Shown: one piece after another, positions 1-6,800 of the stretch
How positions within the stretch are numbered: the stretch's first letter is position 1
Layout: each line of letters starts with the position of its first letter
Assembly (NCBI GenBank): GCA_026770585.1
Contig: MU646356.1
Coordinates: 803,639-816,629, forward strand
Reading direction: 5' to 3'
DNA from: Baffinella frigidus
Taxonomy: Eukaryota > Cryptophyceae > Cryptomonadales > Baffinellaceae
Length of the DNA: 12,991 nucleotides
Made by a program: the position numbers and the translations under genes
The notes under the pieces: generated by a model
Databases searched by the model: none
Told to the model about the DNA's origin: nothing
What the model saw: only the letters and a program-made list of their open reading frames with translations

Positions 1-75
1 GGTTTGGGGAATAGGGTACAGGGTCTGGTCCGCATGGTCCGTTTCTGGGTTTTCGGTGTAGGGTGTAGTGTTGAC
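1..75 (-). repeat. Degenerate telomere-like repeat at the start of hcp intron 6
   Basis: On the plus strand GGGTACAGGG, GGGTTTTCGG and GTGTAGGGTGTAG resemble broken TTTAGGG units. They follow directly after the exon 6 donor. The intron continues past the left edge. Confidence 0.5.
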
Positions 76-165
76 CTTGAGGCCGTACATGAGCATCTCG
101 CAGAGGGACGAGGCGTTCTTGTCGAGGGCCGCGAAGCGCTGCGCCAGGATCGAGATCGGCGGGAG
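76..165 (-). CDS. hcp: hcp exon 6
   Basis: Thirty codons between a pyrimidine-rich acceptor (CCCCCCCCGCAG, ending at 166) and a GTCAAC donor at 75. The peptide LPPISILAQR then LDKNASSLCEMLMYGLK matches the Hcp segment before GVAAYAEHA (family form SLxELLIxGLKG). The next family residue, Gly, is absent here because the exon stops at Lys; it should open exon 7 beyond the left edge. Intron 6 starts with telomere-like heptamers. Confidence 0.75.
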
Positions 166-2291
166 CTGCGGGGGGGGCACGCCGACTGCGAGCGCCTGCG
201 CCACCAGAAGAGACTGATTGAGTCTAGGAATACAACAGATTCAGTGTCACTTTTATAATATTTTAAGGCTCGATGTTATGCCTAAAATAGCGAACGCATC
301 GGTAGCTTAAGCCTTGGAAGCCGTAAGCTACGCAACTGATTCAGTAATGTTCCGAAATGAGATTCAACTGCAGCCAGAGACAGACAGTCTCCGGCACCAA
401 GACAGGAGGGGACCTGCGCGATGCTGGTGGGGGGGGGGCGCTGAACAGTGGGGGTAGTGGTGGCGACAGAGGGGTCCTGAGTGGACCGCACCAAGTACGA
501 AAGCACCAAGTGGACCGTACTAAGTGGATCACTCTGAGGGTGGGGGTGGGGGCCTTGAGCTTGTCGACGGGCGCGGAGCCAGTCGCGATGTACTCGGAGA
601 ACCTCTTGGGGTCGTTGTTCACGTTGGTGAGCGTCGTGAACCTGGTTTAGGGTTTAGGGTTTAGGGTGTAGGGTTTAGGGTTTACGGTTTTAGGGTTTAG
701 GGTTTAGGGTTTAGGGTTAAGGGTTTAGGGTTTAGGGTTTAGGGTTTAGGGTTTAGGATTTAGGGTGTAGGGTTTAGGGTTCAGGGTTTAGGGTGTAGGG
801 GTGAACATGCTCTGGAGCGTGAAGTGGTTGACGTCGGTGGGGACCTGATTCAGGGTTCGGGGATCAGTGTTTCGGGGTTGGGGTTTCGTGTTTGGGGTTT
901 GGGGTTTGGGATTTCGTGTTTCGTGTTTCGTGTTTGGGGATTATAGCTTAGGGTTTAGCGTTTGAGTTTTGGGGTTCACGGTTTGGGGGTAAGGGGTAAG
1001 GGGTAAGGGTTTAGGATTTACGGTTTGGGTTTGGGATTTAGGGTTGAGGGTTGAGGGTTGAGGATTAAGACCTCCTTGCCGGCCTGGCGGAGCTCGTGCC
1101 CGAAAGGTGTTTCATGTTTGGGGAGTGTGGCTGAGGGTTCAGGGTTTAGGGTGAGGGAATGGAGGTTGACCTCCTTGCCGGCCTGGCGGAGCGCGTGTGC
1201 GTAGTAGCCCATTTCCGTCGCGATCTGCACCACCTCGTCCTGCATGTGCGCCACCTACGTAGGGAGGTGGAGTTAGAACCCATCCGGGAAATGCTCGTAT
1301 GAGCGGCCGACACGGGGTACAGTAAGTGGCACAATGCGTGGCATGTGCGGCACTGACGCTGATTGTTTGGCAATAAATCATCACTCTCTCTGCGCAAAGT
1401 AAAGGCGCGAATGGGGAGGGGGCGTAAGAGGTCGGGCGTGTTTCAGGGATTCGATTTGCGGAGTTCAAGGAGGGAGGGAGGGAGGGAGGGAGGGAGAGAG
1501 AGAGGGAGGGAGAGATGGAGGGAGGGAGAGATGGAGGCGAGGAGGGAGCCGTGATGTCCTCGCGGGTACCAACGTGAGCGACCCAACCCAACGGGATGAG
1601 GCGCATCTCGCCATGAGCTAACAAACAACAGGCGCAGCCTCTTGGAGGGAGGGAGGGAGGGAGGGAGGGCAGGAGGGAGAGAGAGAGGGATGGAGGGGAG
1701 GAGGGAGGGACGGGAGGAGGGAGGCGCGATGTGAAGGGGGACCCAACGTGAGCGACCCAACGGGATCATGCGCATGAGCTAACAAACAACAGGCGCAGCC
1801 TCTTGGAGGGAGGGAGGGAGGGCGGGAGGGAGGGATTGAGCGAGAGAGAGAGATGGAGGGATCGAGGGGGGGAGGGAGGGGAGGCACCTGCGGCGTCTTG
1901 TTGCAGTTCCCGACCGCCGTGCCGCAGCTCGTCGTGTGTTGCGAGCACTGGTTGCAGAACATCTGCACGCACATTTTTTTGAGCACGATGAGAATGTTGA
2001 CAAAAGGAGCCGAGAAACGGCATGCGCAGCTGAGCTAGCACATGTGTGGTGCAGGACGGACGACGGGGTGGGGGGGCGTACCTTGCTCTTGTTCATGTTG
2101 AACTTCTCACCGAGGGGGGTAGTGTATTGTTCGCCACTCCCAGCAAGCACATGTCCTGCGGCCTGCTGCTGCGTGACAGAGGTGGCGCGGAACGCCATGC
2201 TCCGGACGAGCGCGGGCCCTTGGCGCAGCGCGCGCGATGTCGCTGCGGGACCCAACGTGAGCCCAACGCGACGGATGGGGCGCAGGAGCAT
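76..2291 (-). CDS. hcp: Hybrid cluster protein (Hcp/prismane, hydroxylamine reductase family), N-terminal part, at least six exons
   Basis: Exons on the minus strand at 2291-2082, 1962-1888, 1254-1171, 844-807, 641-about 533 and 165-76 give about 200 codons; the 3' half lies beyond the left edge. Known Hcp enzymes are iron-sulphur proteins of about 550 residues with a hybrid Fe-S-O cluster, linked to NO and hydroxylamine metabolism. The sequence shows the family's N-terminal start MFCNQC, a Cys set C-x2-C-x6-C-x6-C, then KTPQ/VAHMQDE, GYYAHALRQAGKE, VNHFTLQSM/FTTLTNVN and LCEMLMYGLK, all in order and at family-like spacing. The last Cys spacing (x6) matches the E. coli-type motif; the middle spacing is shorter than in forms I know. 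The hybrid-cluster ligands, in the C-terminal half, are not in the window. Boundaries follow GT-AG with matching phases, except the end of exon 5. An about 70-residue leader suggests organelle import. Identity is firm; whether the gene is intact cannot be judged here. Confidence 0.85.
302..331. repeat. Small inverted repeat inside hcp intron 5
   Basis: GTAGCTTA (302-309) and TAAGCTAC (324-331) are perfect 8-bp arms around a 14-nt loop. The surrounding 230-350 stretch is AT-richer than the rest of the gene and is otherwise featureless intron. Confidence 0.5.
533..641 (-). CDS. hcp: hcp exon 5 (3' boundary uncertain)
   Basis: Begins at 641 after acceptor AAACCAG. It encodes (G)TTC ACG ACG..., giving FTTLTNVNNDPKRFSEYI, a clear Hcp match. 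The following ATGSAPVDKLKAP is not recognisable as Hcp. Two phase-0 donors fit: GTGATC (exon end 533) and GTACGG about 15 nt later. Either joins in frame to exon 6. The linker to exon 6 is shorter than in most Hcps, so a small exon within 166-532 could be missed. Confidence 0.65.
642..806 (-). repeat. hcp intron 4, almost wholly telomere-type heptamers
   Basis: The 165-nt intron between exons 4 and 5 is nearly all TTTAGGG on the plus strand (CCCTAAA in the pre-mRNA), with variants GTGTAGGG, TTCAGGG and TTAAGGG. Only the splice signals (GTTCACCCC and CCTAAACCAG) depart from it. Homology on both sides fixes its limits. Confidence 0.8.
807..844 (-). CDS. hcp: hcp exon 4 (38-nt micro-exon)
   Basis: A 38-nt exon between acceptor AATCAG (ending at 845) and donor GTTCAC (from 806). 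It encodes VPTDVNHFTLQS plus two bases of a Met codon that is completed by the first base of exon 5. The joined QSM-FTTLTNVN matches the Hcp region LxxLFATLTNVNFD. A second copy of this exon, with both splice sites preserved, lies at 4207-4244. Confidence 0.8.
845..1170 (-). repeat. hcp intron 3: degenerate telomere-like repeats plus an exon 3 fragment
   Basis: The 326-nt intron consists mainly of TTTGGGG, TTTCGTG, TTTAGGG and TTGAGGG units on the plus strand. At 1069-1093 it carries a 25-nt exact copy of the end of exon 3. No other coding signal is visible. Confidence 0.7.
1069..1093 (-). pseudogene. Duplicate of the 3' end of hcp exon 3
   Basis: Positions 1069-1093 equal 1168-1192, encoding LRQAGKE and the first donor bases. 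It lies 99 bp downstream in the gene's direction and is again followed by telomere-like repeat. It is in frame with unspliced exon 3, so an alternative exon end cannot be excluded, but it is more likely a decayed duplication. Confidence 0.6.
1171..1254 (-). CDS. hcp: hcp exon 3
   Basis: Twenty-eight codons from acceptor CCTACGTAG (ending at 1255) to a GTCAAC donor at 1170. The peptide VAHMQDEVVQIATEMGYYAH followed by ALRQAGKE matches the first helices after the Cys motif of Hcp (family form LQDxLIxGLKGIAAYAHHAR). The frame stays open past the donor into telomere-like repeat, so the donor is inferred from homology: skipping to exon 4 restores the family sequence. Confidence 0.8.
1549..1640 (-). 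pseudogene. Decayed copy of the start region of hcp exon 1 (copy 1)
   Basis: On the minus strand it shows TGCGCCTGTTG, an ATG, then GTTGGGT, CTCACGTTGG and GACATC. These parallel exon 1 (TGCGCCTCTTG, ATG, GTTGGG, CTCACGTTGG, GACATC) in the same order. It sits inside hcp intron 2 and lacks the exon 1 remainder. Confidence 0.5.
1727..1806 (-). pseudogene. Decayed copy of the start region of hcp exon 1 (copy 2)
   Basis: Same layout as the copy at 1549-1640. It shares GGGACCCAACGTGAGC (plus strand) exactly with exon 1 at 2256-2271, followed by the same CTAACAAACAACAGG spacer as copy 1. The two copies plus flanking polypurine tract form a tandem duplication. Confidence 0.5.
1888..1962 (-). CDS. 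hcp: hcp exon 2: N-terminal Fe-S cluster motif
   Basis: Twenty-five codons, phase 0 at both ends, between acceptor GCGTGCAG and donor GTGCCT. It encodes MFCNQC, then Cys at exon residues 13 and 20, ending NCNKTPQ. These four Cys correspond to the ligands of the proximal Fe-S cluster in Hcp. The join to exon 3 gives KTPQ-VAHMQD, like the family's GKTPEVAxLQD. Intron 1 (2081-1963) is 119 nt. Confidence 0.85.
2082..2291 (-). CDS. hcp: hcp exon 1: start codon and organelle leader
   Basis: Seventy codons from ATG at 2291 to a GTACGC donor at 2081, phase 0. The peptide begins MLLRPIRRVG and continues LTLGPAATSRALRQGPALVR. It has many Arg and no acidic residue before a Glu near position 55, which fits an amphipathic mitochondrial presequence; a plastid or other target is possible. 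It ends GEKFNMNKSK and joins exon 2 just before the MFC start that bacterial Hcps use. The reading frame is open upstream to about 2498, but TTTCAGG directly before the ATG resembles a splice acceptor, so the upstream sequence may be 5' UTR or another exon. Confidence 0.7.
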
Positions 2292-2541
2292 CCTGAAAGC
2301 AAGAGGCGCAGCAGGATGCAAGGGCCAGGGCGGGGCGCAGCTGCGGGCACGCGGGGCGAGAAGCGGCAGGGGCGCACACCTCGGGCAGCCTTCATCGCGT
2401 GTGCGGGGAAGGGTTTCGTCTTTCGTTGGCTTGCAATCAGCAGAGGATTCGATGACGATTTGGATTTGGAAGGCACATCGTGTAGTAAACTGGAACATCC
2501 GAACTGGTCAAAATATTCGGTTAACTTGGGGGACGATTTTG
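2292..2541. other. Region upstream of hcp; possible shared promoter
   Basis: GC-rich DNA between the hcp ATG (minus strand) and a candidate plus-strand exon. No convincing TATA box or other motif is visible. A divergent promoter is possible only from the arrangement. An isolated GTGTAGTAAA at about 2489 resembles the core of the fold-back family described below. Confidence 0.2.
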
Positions 2542-2616
2542 ATGGCCGCAAAGTGGGCCTCTATCTCGGACGTGACGACCGTGATGGACGAAATGCTGGC
2601 CCAGCGTCCCCACGAC
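2542..2616 (+). CDS. Candidate first exon of an unidentified gene, divergent from hcp
   Basis: From ATG 2542 it encodes MAAKWASISDVTTVMDEMLA then QRPHD, followed by a strong donor GTGAGG at 2617. Codons favour G/C at position 3 like the hcp exons (GAC GTG ACG ACC GTG ATG GAC), unlike the opposite strand. The same frame is open from ATG 2451 and, unspliced, ends at TGA 2623-2625. I recognise no family. The next 1.5 kb is repeat, so any further exon would be distant. It could also be chance. Confidence 0.3.
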
Positions 2617-2658
2617 GTGAGGTGAATGGTCCGATAACGTGAGGTGAATGGTCCGATA
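2615..2658. repeat. Two tandem copies of a 22-bp unit
   Basis: ACGTGAGGTGAATGGTCCGA followed by TA occurs twice, head to tail (2615-2636, 2637-2658). Each copy contains the donor-like GTGAGG. Immediately downstream CGTCATAAGAA also occurs twice. Confidence 0.85.
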
Positions 2659-2696
2659 CAAAGCGTCGTCATAAGAACCTCGTCATAAGAAAGTGT

Positions 2697-4110
2697 GTGA
2701 GGGTTGAGGGTTGAGGGTTAGATGTGAGGGTGTAGGGTTGAGGAAGTAGGGTTTAGGGTTTAGGGTTCAGAGTTCAGGGTTTAGGGTTTGTTGTACAGAG
2801 TTCAGGGTTTAGGATTTAGGAGTTATGGTTCAGGTTTTAGGGTTCAGGCTTTAATGGGTTTAGGGTTTAATAGGTTTAGGTTTTGGGGTTCAGGGTTCAG
2901 GGTTCAGGGTTTAGGGTTTAGGATTTACGGTTTGGAGTTTGGGGTTTAGGGTTTAGGGTTTAGGGTTTAGGGTCTGGTGTTTATGGTTTAGGGTTTAGGG
3001 ATGGGGGTTGGGGGTTCACGGTTCGGGGTTTAAGATTTATTTTTCAGGGTGTAGGGTAGGGTTTAGGGTTCAAAATTCAGGGTTGAGAGTTCCAGGTTTA
3101 GGATATATGGTTTAGGGTTCAGGTTTTAGGAGTTGAGTTTATTGGTTCAGGATTCAGAGTTCAGGGTTTAGGGTTTAGGGTTCAGGGTTACGGTTTGAGG
3201 GTTGAGGGTTAAGGGTCAAGGGGTTAGGGTTGAGGTTTGAGGTTCTTAGGTTTACGATTTTGGTTTTAGGGTTTGGCGTTTCTTGTTTAGGGTTCAGGGT
3301 GCAGAGTGTAGGGTATGGGGTTCAGTGGTTAGGTTCAAGGGTTTAGGGTTTAGGGTTTAGGGTTTAGGGTCAAGTTTTTTTGGATTGAGGGTCTTGTGTT
3401 TAGGGATTAGGGTTTACGATTTGGGGTTAAGGGTTCAGGTTTGAGGGGTTAGGGTGTATGGTTCAGGTTTCAGGTTAAGCGTTTAGGGTTGAGGTTTTGG
3501 GTTGAAGGTTGGGGGTTGGGGTTTCAAGGTTTGAGTTTCATGGTTTAGAGGTCAGGGTTTAGGAATTGCAGGAATCAGGGGTTAGGGTTTAAAGTTGGGG
3601 GGGTATGTTTTATGTTTTCAGGTTTCGGGTTTCGGGTTTCGGGTTCAGGGTTCAGGGTTCACGGTTTACTGTTTACGGTTTAAGGACCAGGATAAAGGGT
3701 TTAGAGTTCAGGGTTTAGAATTCAGGGTTCAGGGTTCAGGGTTCAGGGTTCAGGGTTCAAAGTTTAGGGTTTAGGGTTGAGGGTTTGGTTCAGGATTGAG
3801 GGTTTGGTTTAGGGTTGAGGTTTTGGTTCAGGGCTGAGGGTTTGGTTTCGGGTTGAGGGTTTAATTTAAGATTGAGGGTTTAATGGGTTTAAGGTTCAGG
3901 GTTCACGGTTCACGGTTGACGGTTCAGGGTTTGGTTTAGGGTTTGGGGTTCAGAGGGTAGGGCTTAGGAGTTATGGTTTAGAGTTCAGGGTTCAGTGTTT
4001 AGTGTTGATCGTTTTTTTTTGGAGTTCTGGGTTTTAGATTTTAGGGTCTGGGGTCTAGGCTGCAGGGTTAGGTGGATGGGGGTTTAGGGTCCAGGGTTTA
4101 GGGTTTACGA
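2697..4110. repeat. Degenerate TTTAGGG-like array, 1.4 kb
   Basis: Nearly continuous TTTAGGG, TTCAGGG, TTGAGGG and TTTCGGG units on the plus strand, with short perfect runs (for example around 2941-2975 and 3336-3366) and frequent point changes. No ORF of interest. It could be an interstitial telomeric block, a degenerate satellite, or intron sequence between exon copies; nothing marks a chromosome end. Confidence 0.85.
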
Positions 4111-4206
4111 TGCCGTGTAAGATTATGATCAAAATGAAGGAAAGAAAGAATTTTAATTTAAATATGACTTTAAATCCCCTTCCTCGAAAGGTACTTCTAG
4201 GTGAAC

Positions 4207-4244
4207 ATGCTCTGAGGCGTGAAATGGTTCACATCTGCGGAAAC
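4207..4244 (-). pseudogene. Second copy of hcp exon 4, upstream of hcp
   Basis: A 38-nt segment on the minus strand of the same length and phase as hcp exon 4. It encodes VSADVNHFTPQS plus AT, versus VPTDVNHFTLQS in exon 4: three changes, one Leu to Pro. A preceding AG and the following donor GTTCAC are preserved. As in hcp, telomere-like repeats lie downstream in the reading direction, from about 4110. No other hcp exon is recognisable nearby, so this is most likely an orphan exon from a partial duplication. Confidence 0.7.
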
Positions 4245-4253
4245 CTCCCGTCC

Positions 4254-4303
4254 GAGTCTCGTCGTCAGGTGTTTTTCGGAGTCTCGTCGTCAGGTGTTTT
4301 TCG
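4254..4303. repeat. Two tandem copies of a 25-bp unit
   Basis: GAGTCTCGTCGTCAGGTG followed by TTTTTCG is repeated exactly at 4254-4278 and 4279-4303. It lies next to the orphan hcp exon 4 copy. Confidence 0.9.
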
Positions 4304-4467
4304 GGAAGTTAATGGTTGCCCAACCCTCCCGGGGATGCATAGTACGAGGGAGGGGCAAGAAAAGGTTCAAACAAAAAGGACCTAAGTGGAGGGTAGTGAA
4401 ACAGGTTATTTGCCCGTGAACATGATCTTCCCTAACGATCCCAAAAACTAAGTGCACTCCTCAGATT

Positions 4468-4500
4468 GGACGTGCCGTGCCATAACGGCACGGCACGTCC
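4468..4500. repeat. Perfect GC-rich hairpin, 14-bp stem
   Basis: GGACGTGCCGTGCC (4468-4481) pairs perfectly with GGCACGGCACGTCC (4487-4500) around the loop ATAAC. The arms contain GTGCC direct repeats. There is no U-tract, so a bacterial-style terminator is not indicated; function unknown. Confidence 0.8.
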
Positions 4501-4830
4501 CAAGACTTCAAAAGCCTTGTGCCGAATTCACTTTTCTCGACGGTTCTGGAATCCTCAAGGATCCCAGGAAGCCCTTTACAAATCCAATTGAGGGACTTGG
4601 GCTTCAAAGGCCCCGAAACGTACTCAAAAAGGTTCAGTCAACGTTCCAAAAACAAGGCGACCTTTAGGTTCTTTATGTTCTTTTGACTCCCACCATAGGC
4701 GGACACTAGAACTTATCTGTTACTGTATTCCGAAGGAGGCTTCATCACCCGAATTTGAAGACGGCATCTCGAGGACTCCAGAACCGACGAGCGTGACTTC
4801 ATTTTAATTCGCTTTTTCATTTTCATTTTC
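4501..4830. other. No recognisable gene
   Basis: Short ORFs only, of mixed composition, with no protein family seen. It ends in TTTCATTTTCATTTTCATTGG repeats (about 4816-4836) that lead into the fold-back element at 4836-5026. Confidence 0.4.
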
Positions 4831-4835
4831 ATTGG

Positions 4836-5026
4836 CTGGCTTTTTCATTTTTAAGGTCCATTTCCCCAAAAATTCAGGTGACAGTTTTTACACCCCATAG
4901 GTTAAAACGTCGCAGCACCTGTGGAAAAGACGGCTGCGGGGGAGGAAGGGACACAATTTTAAAGGGTTCTAAAAACTTTCACCTGCATTCTTGGGGAAAT
5001 GGACTTTTGAAATGAAAAAGCCAATT
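4836..5026. mobile_element. Fold-back element with about 54-bp inverted arms
   Basis: The left arm (GGCTTTTTCATTT..., GGTCCATTTCCCC, TTCAGGTGA, AGTTTTTA) is matched in reverse complement by 4970-5026 (TAAAAACTTTCACCTGCA, GGGGAAATGGAC, AAATGAAAAAGCC). The centre is about 80 bp. No ORF; MITE-like. Target duplication is not clear because the left end carries an extra TGGC. Confidence 0.7.
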
Positions 5027-5059
5027 CGGACTGGATTCGCAGCTCTCACGGGGTGCATA

Positions 5060-5106
5060 GGACGAGGGAGGGAGGGAGGGAGAGAGGGAAGGAGGGAGGG
5101 AGGGAC
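5060..5106. repeat. Polypurine GAGGGAGGG tract
   Basis: A GGGA-rich microsatellite preceded by GGGGTGCATAGGACGAGGGA. That lead-in resembles 4333-4356 (GGGGATGCATAGTACGAGGG). Same tract type as in hcp intron 2. From 5107 to 5356 I see no gene. Confidence 0.7.
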
Positions 5107-5356
5107 CTTCATGTCCTTTGATTTTGGGGGAAAACAAGGTTTACTAAATTGTTGAACACGACCGCTGTACGCCAGGTGGACAGGTGGGGCGAGACGTGAG
5201 GGCTCTAGCAGCCCTTTCTAAAGGGTGCTCGTCTGACACCTAAAGGTCCTTTAGACCACCCAGAGGGATTTTGACCCAAGTGAACCAAACTAGTCAAACA
5301 TAATTTCGTTATTAGAAAGTGAGAAAGAAGTTGATTTAAATCAAAATAGATGGCGT

Positions 5357-5492
5357 TTGACAAAGAACTTTTTCGGGGACCACCGATCCGATTTACCACG
5401 AAACTTACTACACGGACGTGACCTTTTTTAAAAATACACATGCGTCGTGTAGTAAATTTCGTTGAAAATACTTTTTAAAAAGTATTTGCCAA
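5357..5492. mobile_element. Diverged member of the ACTACAC fold-back (MITE) family
   Basis: Core arms ACGAAACTTACTACAC (5398-5413) and GTGTAGTAAATTTCGT (5447-5462) match the family at 7658-7797. Outer arms are weak (TTGACAAAGA versus TTGGCAAATA). Ends and target duplication are uncertain. It overlaps the 3' end of the open frame at 5408-6061. Confidence 0.6.
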
Positions 5493-6130
5493 GATACTCG
5501 TCCAGGGAAAACCCTTGGTCGAAGGAGGGGTTCGGAGCTCCTGTTGTTCAGAGACGAGAGAGGCGCAGGTCCGCGACATCTCTCAGCATGGACGACTTCT
5601 TCGGCCTCTTCAGGCTTGGCGAAGTCGTGCAGTGCTGCACTTGCAAGTACACTCCCCAACCTCCCCACTCTTCCGAGAGACCTACGTGGCAGGCCTCGAA
5701 GCACTCCCTTGTGGTGGAGTAGGCGCCTACCCCCCCCCCTTCCCGAGGAGCTCCCACGGTGGGGTGCTTGGTCAGAGTGATCAATGCGGCGCACTCGTTG
5801 TTGCTCGTAGCGTATGAATGTCGCGCGTTGCAGGTAAGCTTCCTGCACAGGCCAGATCAAAGCGGTGAGAACTCTTGCTTGAAAGAAAGGAGGTGATCTC
5901 AGCCCGAGGAAAAGCCGTGCAACAGCATGCTGACCCCTACCGTGTGTTCCCTGGCAGCCGGCGTGAAGATGCAGACGGTGCGCACCCCCCTCTCCGCACC
6001 CACTTCCAAAACCCCAGTTCCAAGCCTTTTCAAGCCCACGTTGACCACCACGCGTCCGCATTCACGACTCCTCGCAGAAGCCACACCGTTGCAGATGCGT
6101 TGCCACTTATCGCTGCGTGGGGATCCGTGC
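5408..6130 (-). CDS. Possible two-exon gene, unidentified
   Basis: Minus strand. An upstream block (about 6130-5941) reads CGRVVVNVGLKRLGTG, then GAERGVRTVCIFTPAAREHT, with GC-rich third positions, to a GTAGGG donor at 5940. A 98-nt intron ends in CCTGTGCAG, and the frame EAYLQRATFIRYEQQRV stays open to a stop near 5408, passing ALHDFAKPEEAEEVVHAERC. A second minus frame (5784-5548, with CFEACHVGLSEEWGGWGVYL) is equally protein-like. The plus strand has a strong donor CAG/GTAAGC at 5833/5834. The correct model is unresolved. The 3' end runs into a fold-back element. No family recognised. Confidence 0.25.
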
Positions 6131-6296
6131 ACCTTGTCCCGTGTGCTTTTGTCGCCGTCGTAGCAAGCGCGCTGCTCCCACCTGACTCAGCAGCGCAACA
6201 CCATCGTGACATCGTGACAATGAAATCGAGGCTGCAGCTTGCGTCATTTCCTTCGGCCAGAGATCAATTTCAAGGCTCTGGCCGTAGGAAGTGGCT

Positions 6297-6382
6297 CAAT
6301 CTCCAGCCTCTTTGATCCACTTTGGGGGGATAGGGGCCACCAGGAACCCGTTGCAGCTTTTAACCGGATCGGGTACTGTAGT
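6297..6382. repeat. Direct repeat A, copy 1
   Basis: Runs from CAATCTCCAGCCTC to GTTGCAGCTTTTAACCGGAT and CGGGTACTGTAGT. The second copy is at 6710-6799. After GTAGT this copy continues AAATTTC, giving a single arm resembling the ACTACAC family core. Confidence 0.75.
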
Positions 6383-6602
6383 AAATTTCAGCTAAACCGG
6401 CCCTATCTGTCCGTAGCTCCCGTCAGCAATTCCGAGGTTCCTAGGGACTCCTCCAGTAGGGTCCTACGAACAACCCCCAAAAAACCATTTGTTCCCGGAT
6501 TCTTGCAAGGATCCGGTAAAAGCTGCTACGGCTTGCTGGGGGGACGGGCTGCCCGAAGCGGCGAAGCTAACCCTTGCGTGCTGTGTCCCCCCCCCTAAAC
6601 AG

Positions 6603-6706
6603 CTGACGAGATGAAGCTGAAAGATGTGAGCGACGATAAGAAATTGGTGCGGCGGGGGATCTCGGGCGCGAAGCCTAAACTCGGCGGGGTCGGCATTGTG
6701 TTCAAG
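6603..6706 (+). CDS. Candidate exon, possibly the first half of a PDZ domain
   Basis: Plus strand, 104 nt between a pyrimidine-rich acceptor (CCCCCCCTAAACAG) and donor GTACAA. With two leading bases it reads DEMKLKDVSDDKKLVRRG, then ISGAKPKLGGVGIVFK. The GGVGIVFK segment resembles the second strand of a PDZ domain (GxGIVFK-like). The PDZ-like exons at 10994-11066 and 11519-11631 could belong to the same gene, but 4 kb of repeat separates them and a connecting exon is not seen. Alternatively an unrelated exon. Confidence 0.35.
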
Positions 6707-6709
6707 GTA

Positions 6710-6799
6710 CAATCCCCAGCCTCGATTGATCAACTTGGGGGGGGGGGTAGGGACCACCAGCAACCAGTTGCAGCTTTTAACCGGATCGGGTACTGTAGT
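6710..6799. repeat. Direct repeat A, copy 2
   Basis: Matches 6297-6382 over about 88 bp with small differences and a longer G-run. It begins directly after the donor of the exon at 6603-6706 and is followed at once by the truncated second exon copy, so repeat plus exon fragment moved together. Confidence 0.75.
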
Positions 6800-6800
6800 G

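Larger units (their letters stand above)
1255..1887 (-). repeat. hcp intron 2: polypurine tracts and a roughly 170-bp tandem duplication
   Basis: Three GGAGGGAGG-type tracts (about 1469-1546, 1644-1725, 1806-1883) alternate with two near-identical spacers containing GTGAGCGACCC and CTAACAAACAACAGGCGCAG. The pre-mRNA strand is therefore CTCCCTCC-rich. Splice junctions are GTGCCT at 1887 and TACGTAG at 1255. Predicted Ser/Pro- or Gly/Arg-rich ORFs here are low-complexity artefacts. Confidence 0.7.

Noticed and set aside
1139-1986. Long Ser/Pro- or Gly/Arg-rich ORFs over the GGAGGGAGG tracts
   Set aside because: They are translations of a simple polypurine repeat, lie within hcp intron 2 and cross its decayed exon copies.
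2486-2500. GTGTAGTAAACTGG as another MITE copy
   Set aside because: Only a short single arm is present, with no complementary partner nearby.
1936-2642. Long plus-strand ORFs opposite hcp exons 1 and 2
   Set aside because: They are antisense to exons supported by clear Hcp homology; only the 2542-2616 end has independent coding signs.
2697-4110. True chromosome end (telomere)
   Set aside because: The array is highly degenerate and interstitial, with unique sequence on both sides.
4468-4500. Rho-independent terminator
   Set aside because: There is no T-run after the stem and the genome is eukaryotic.
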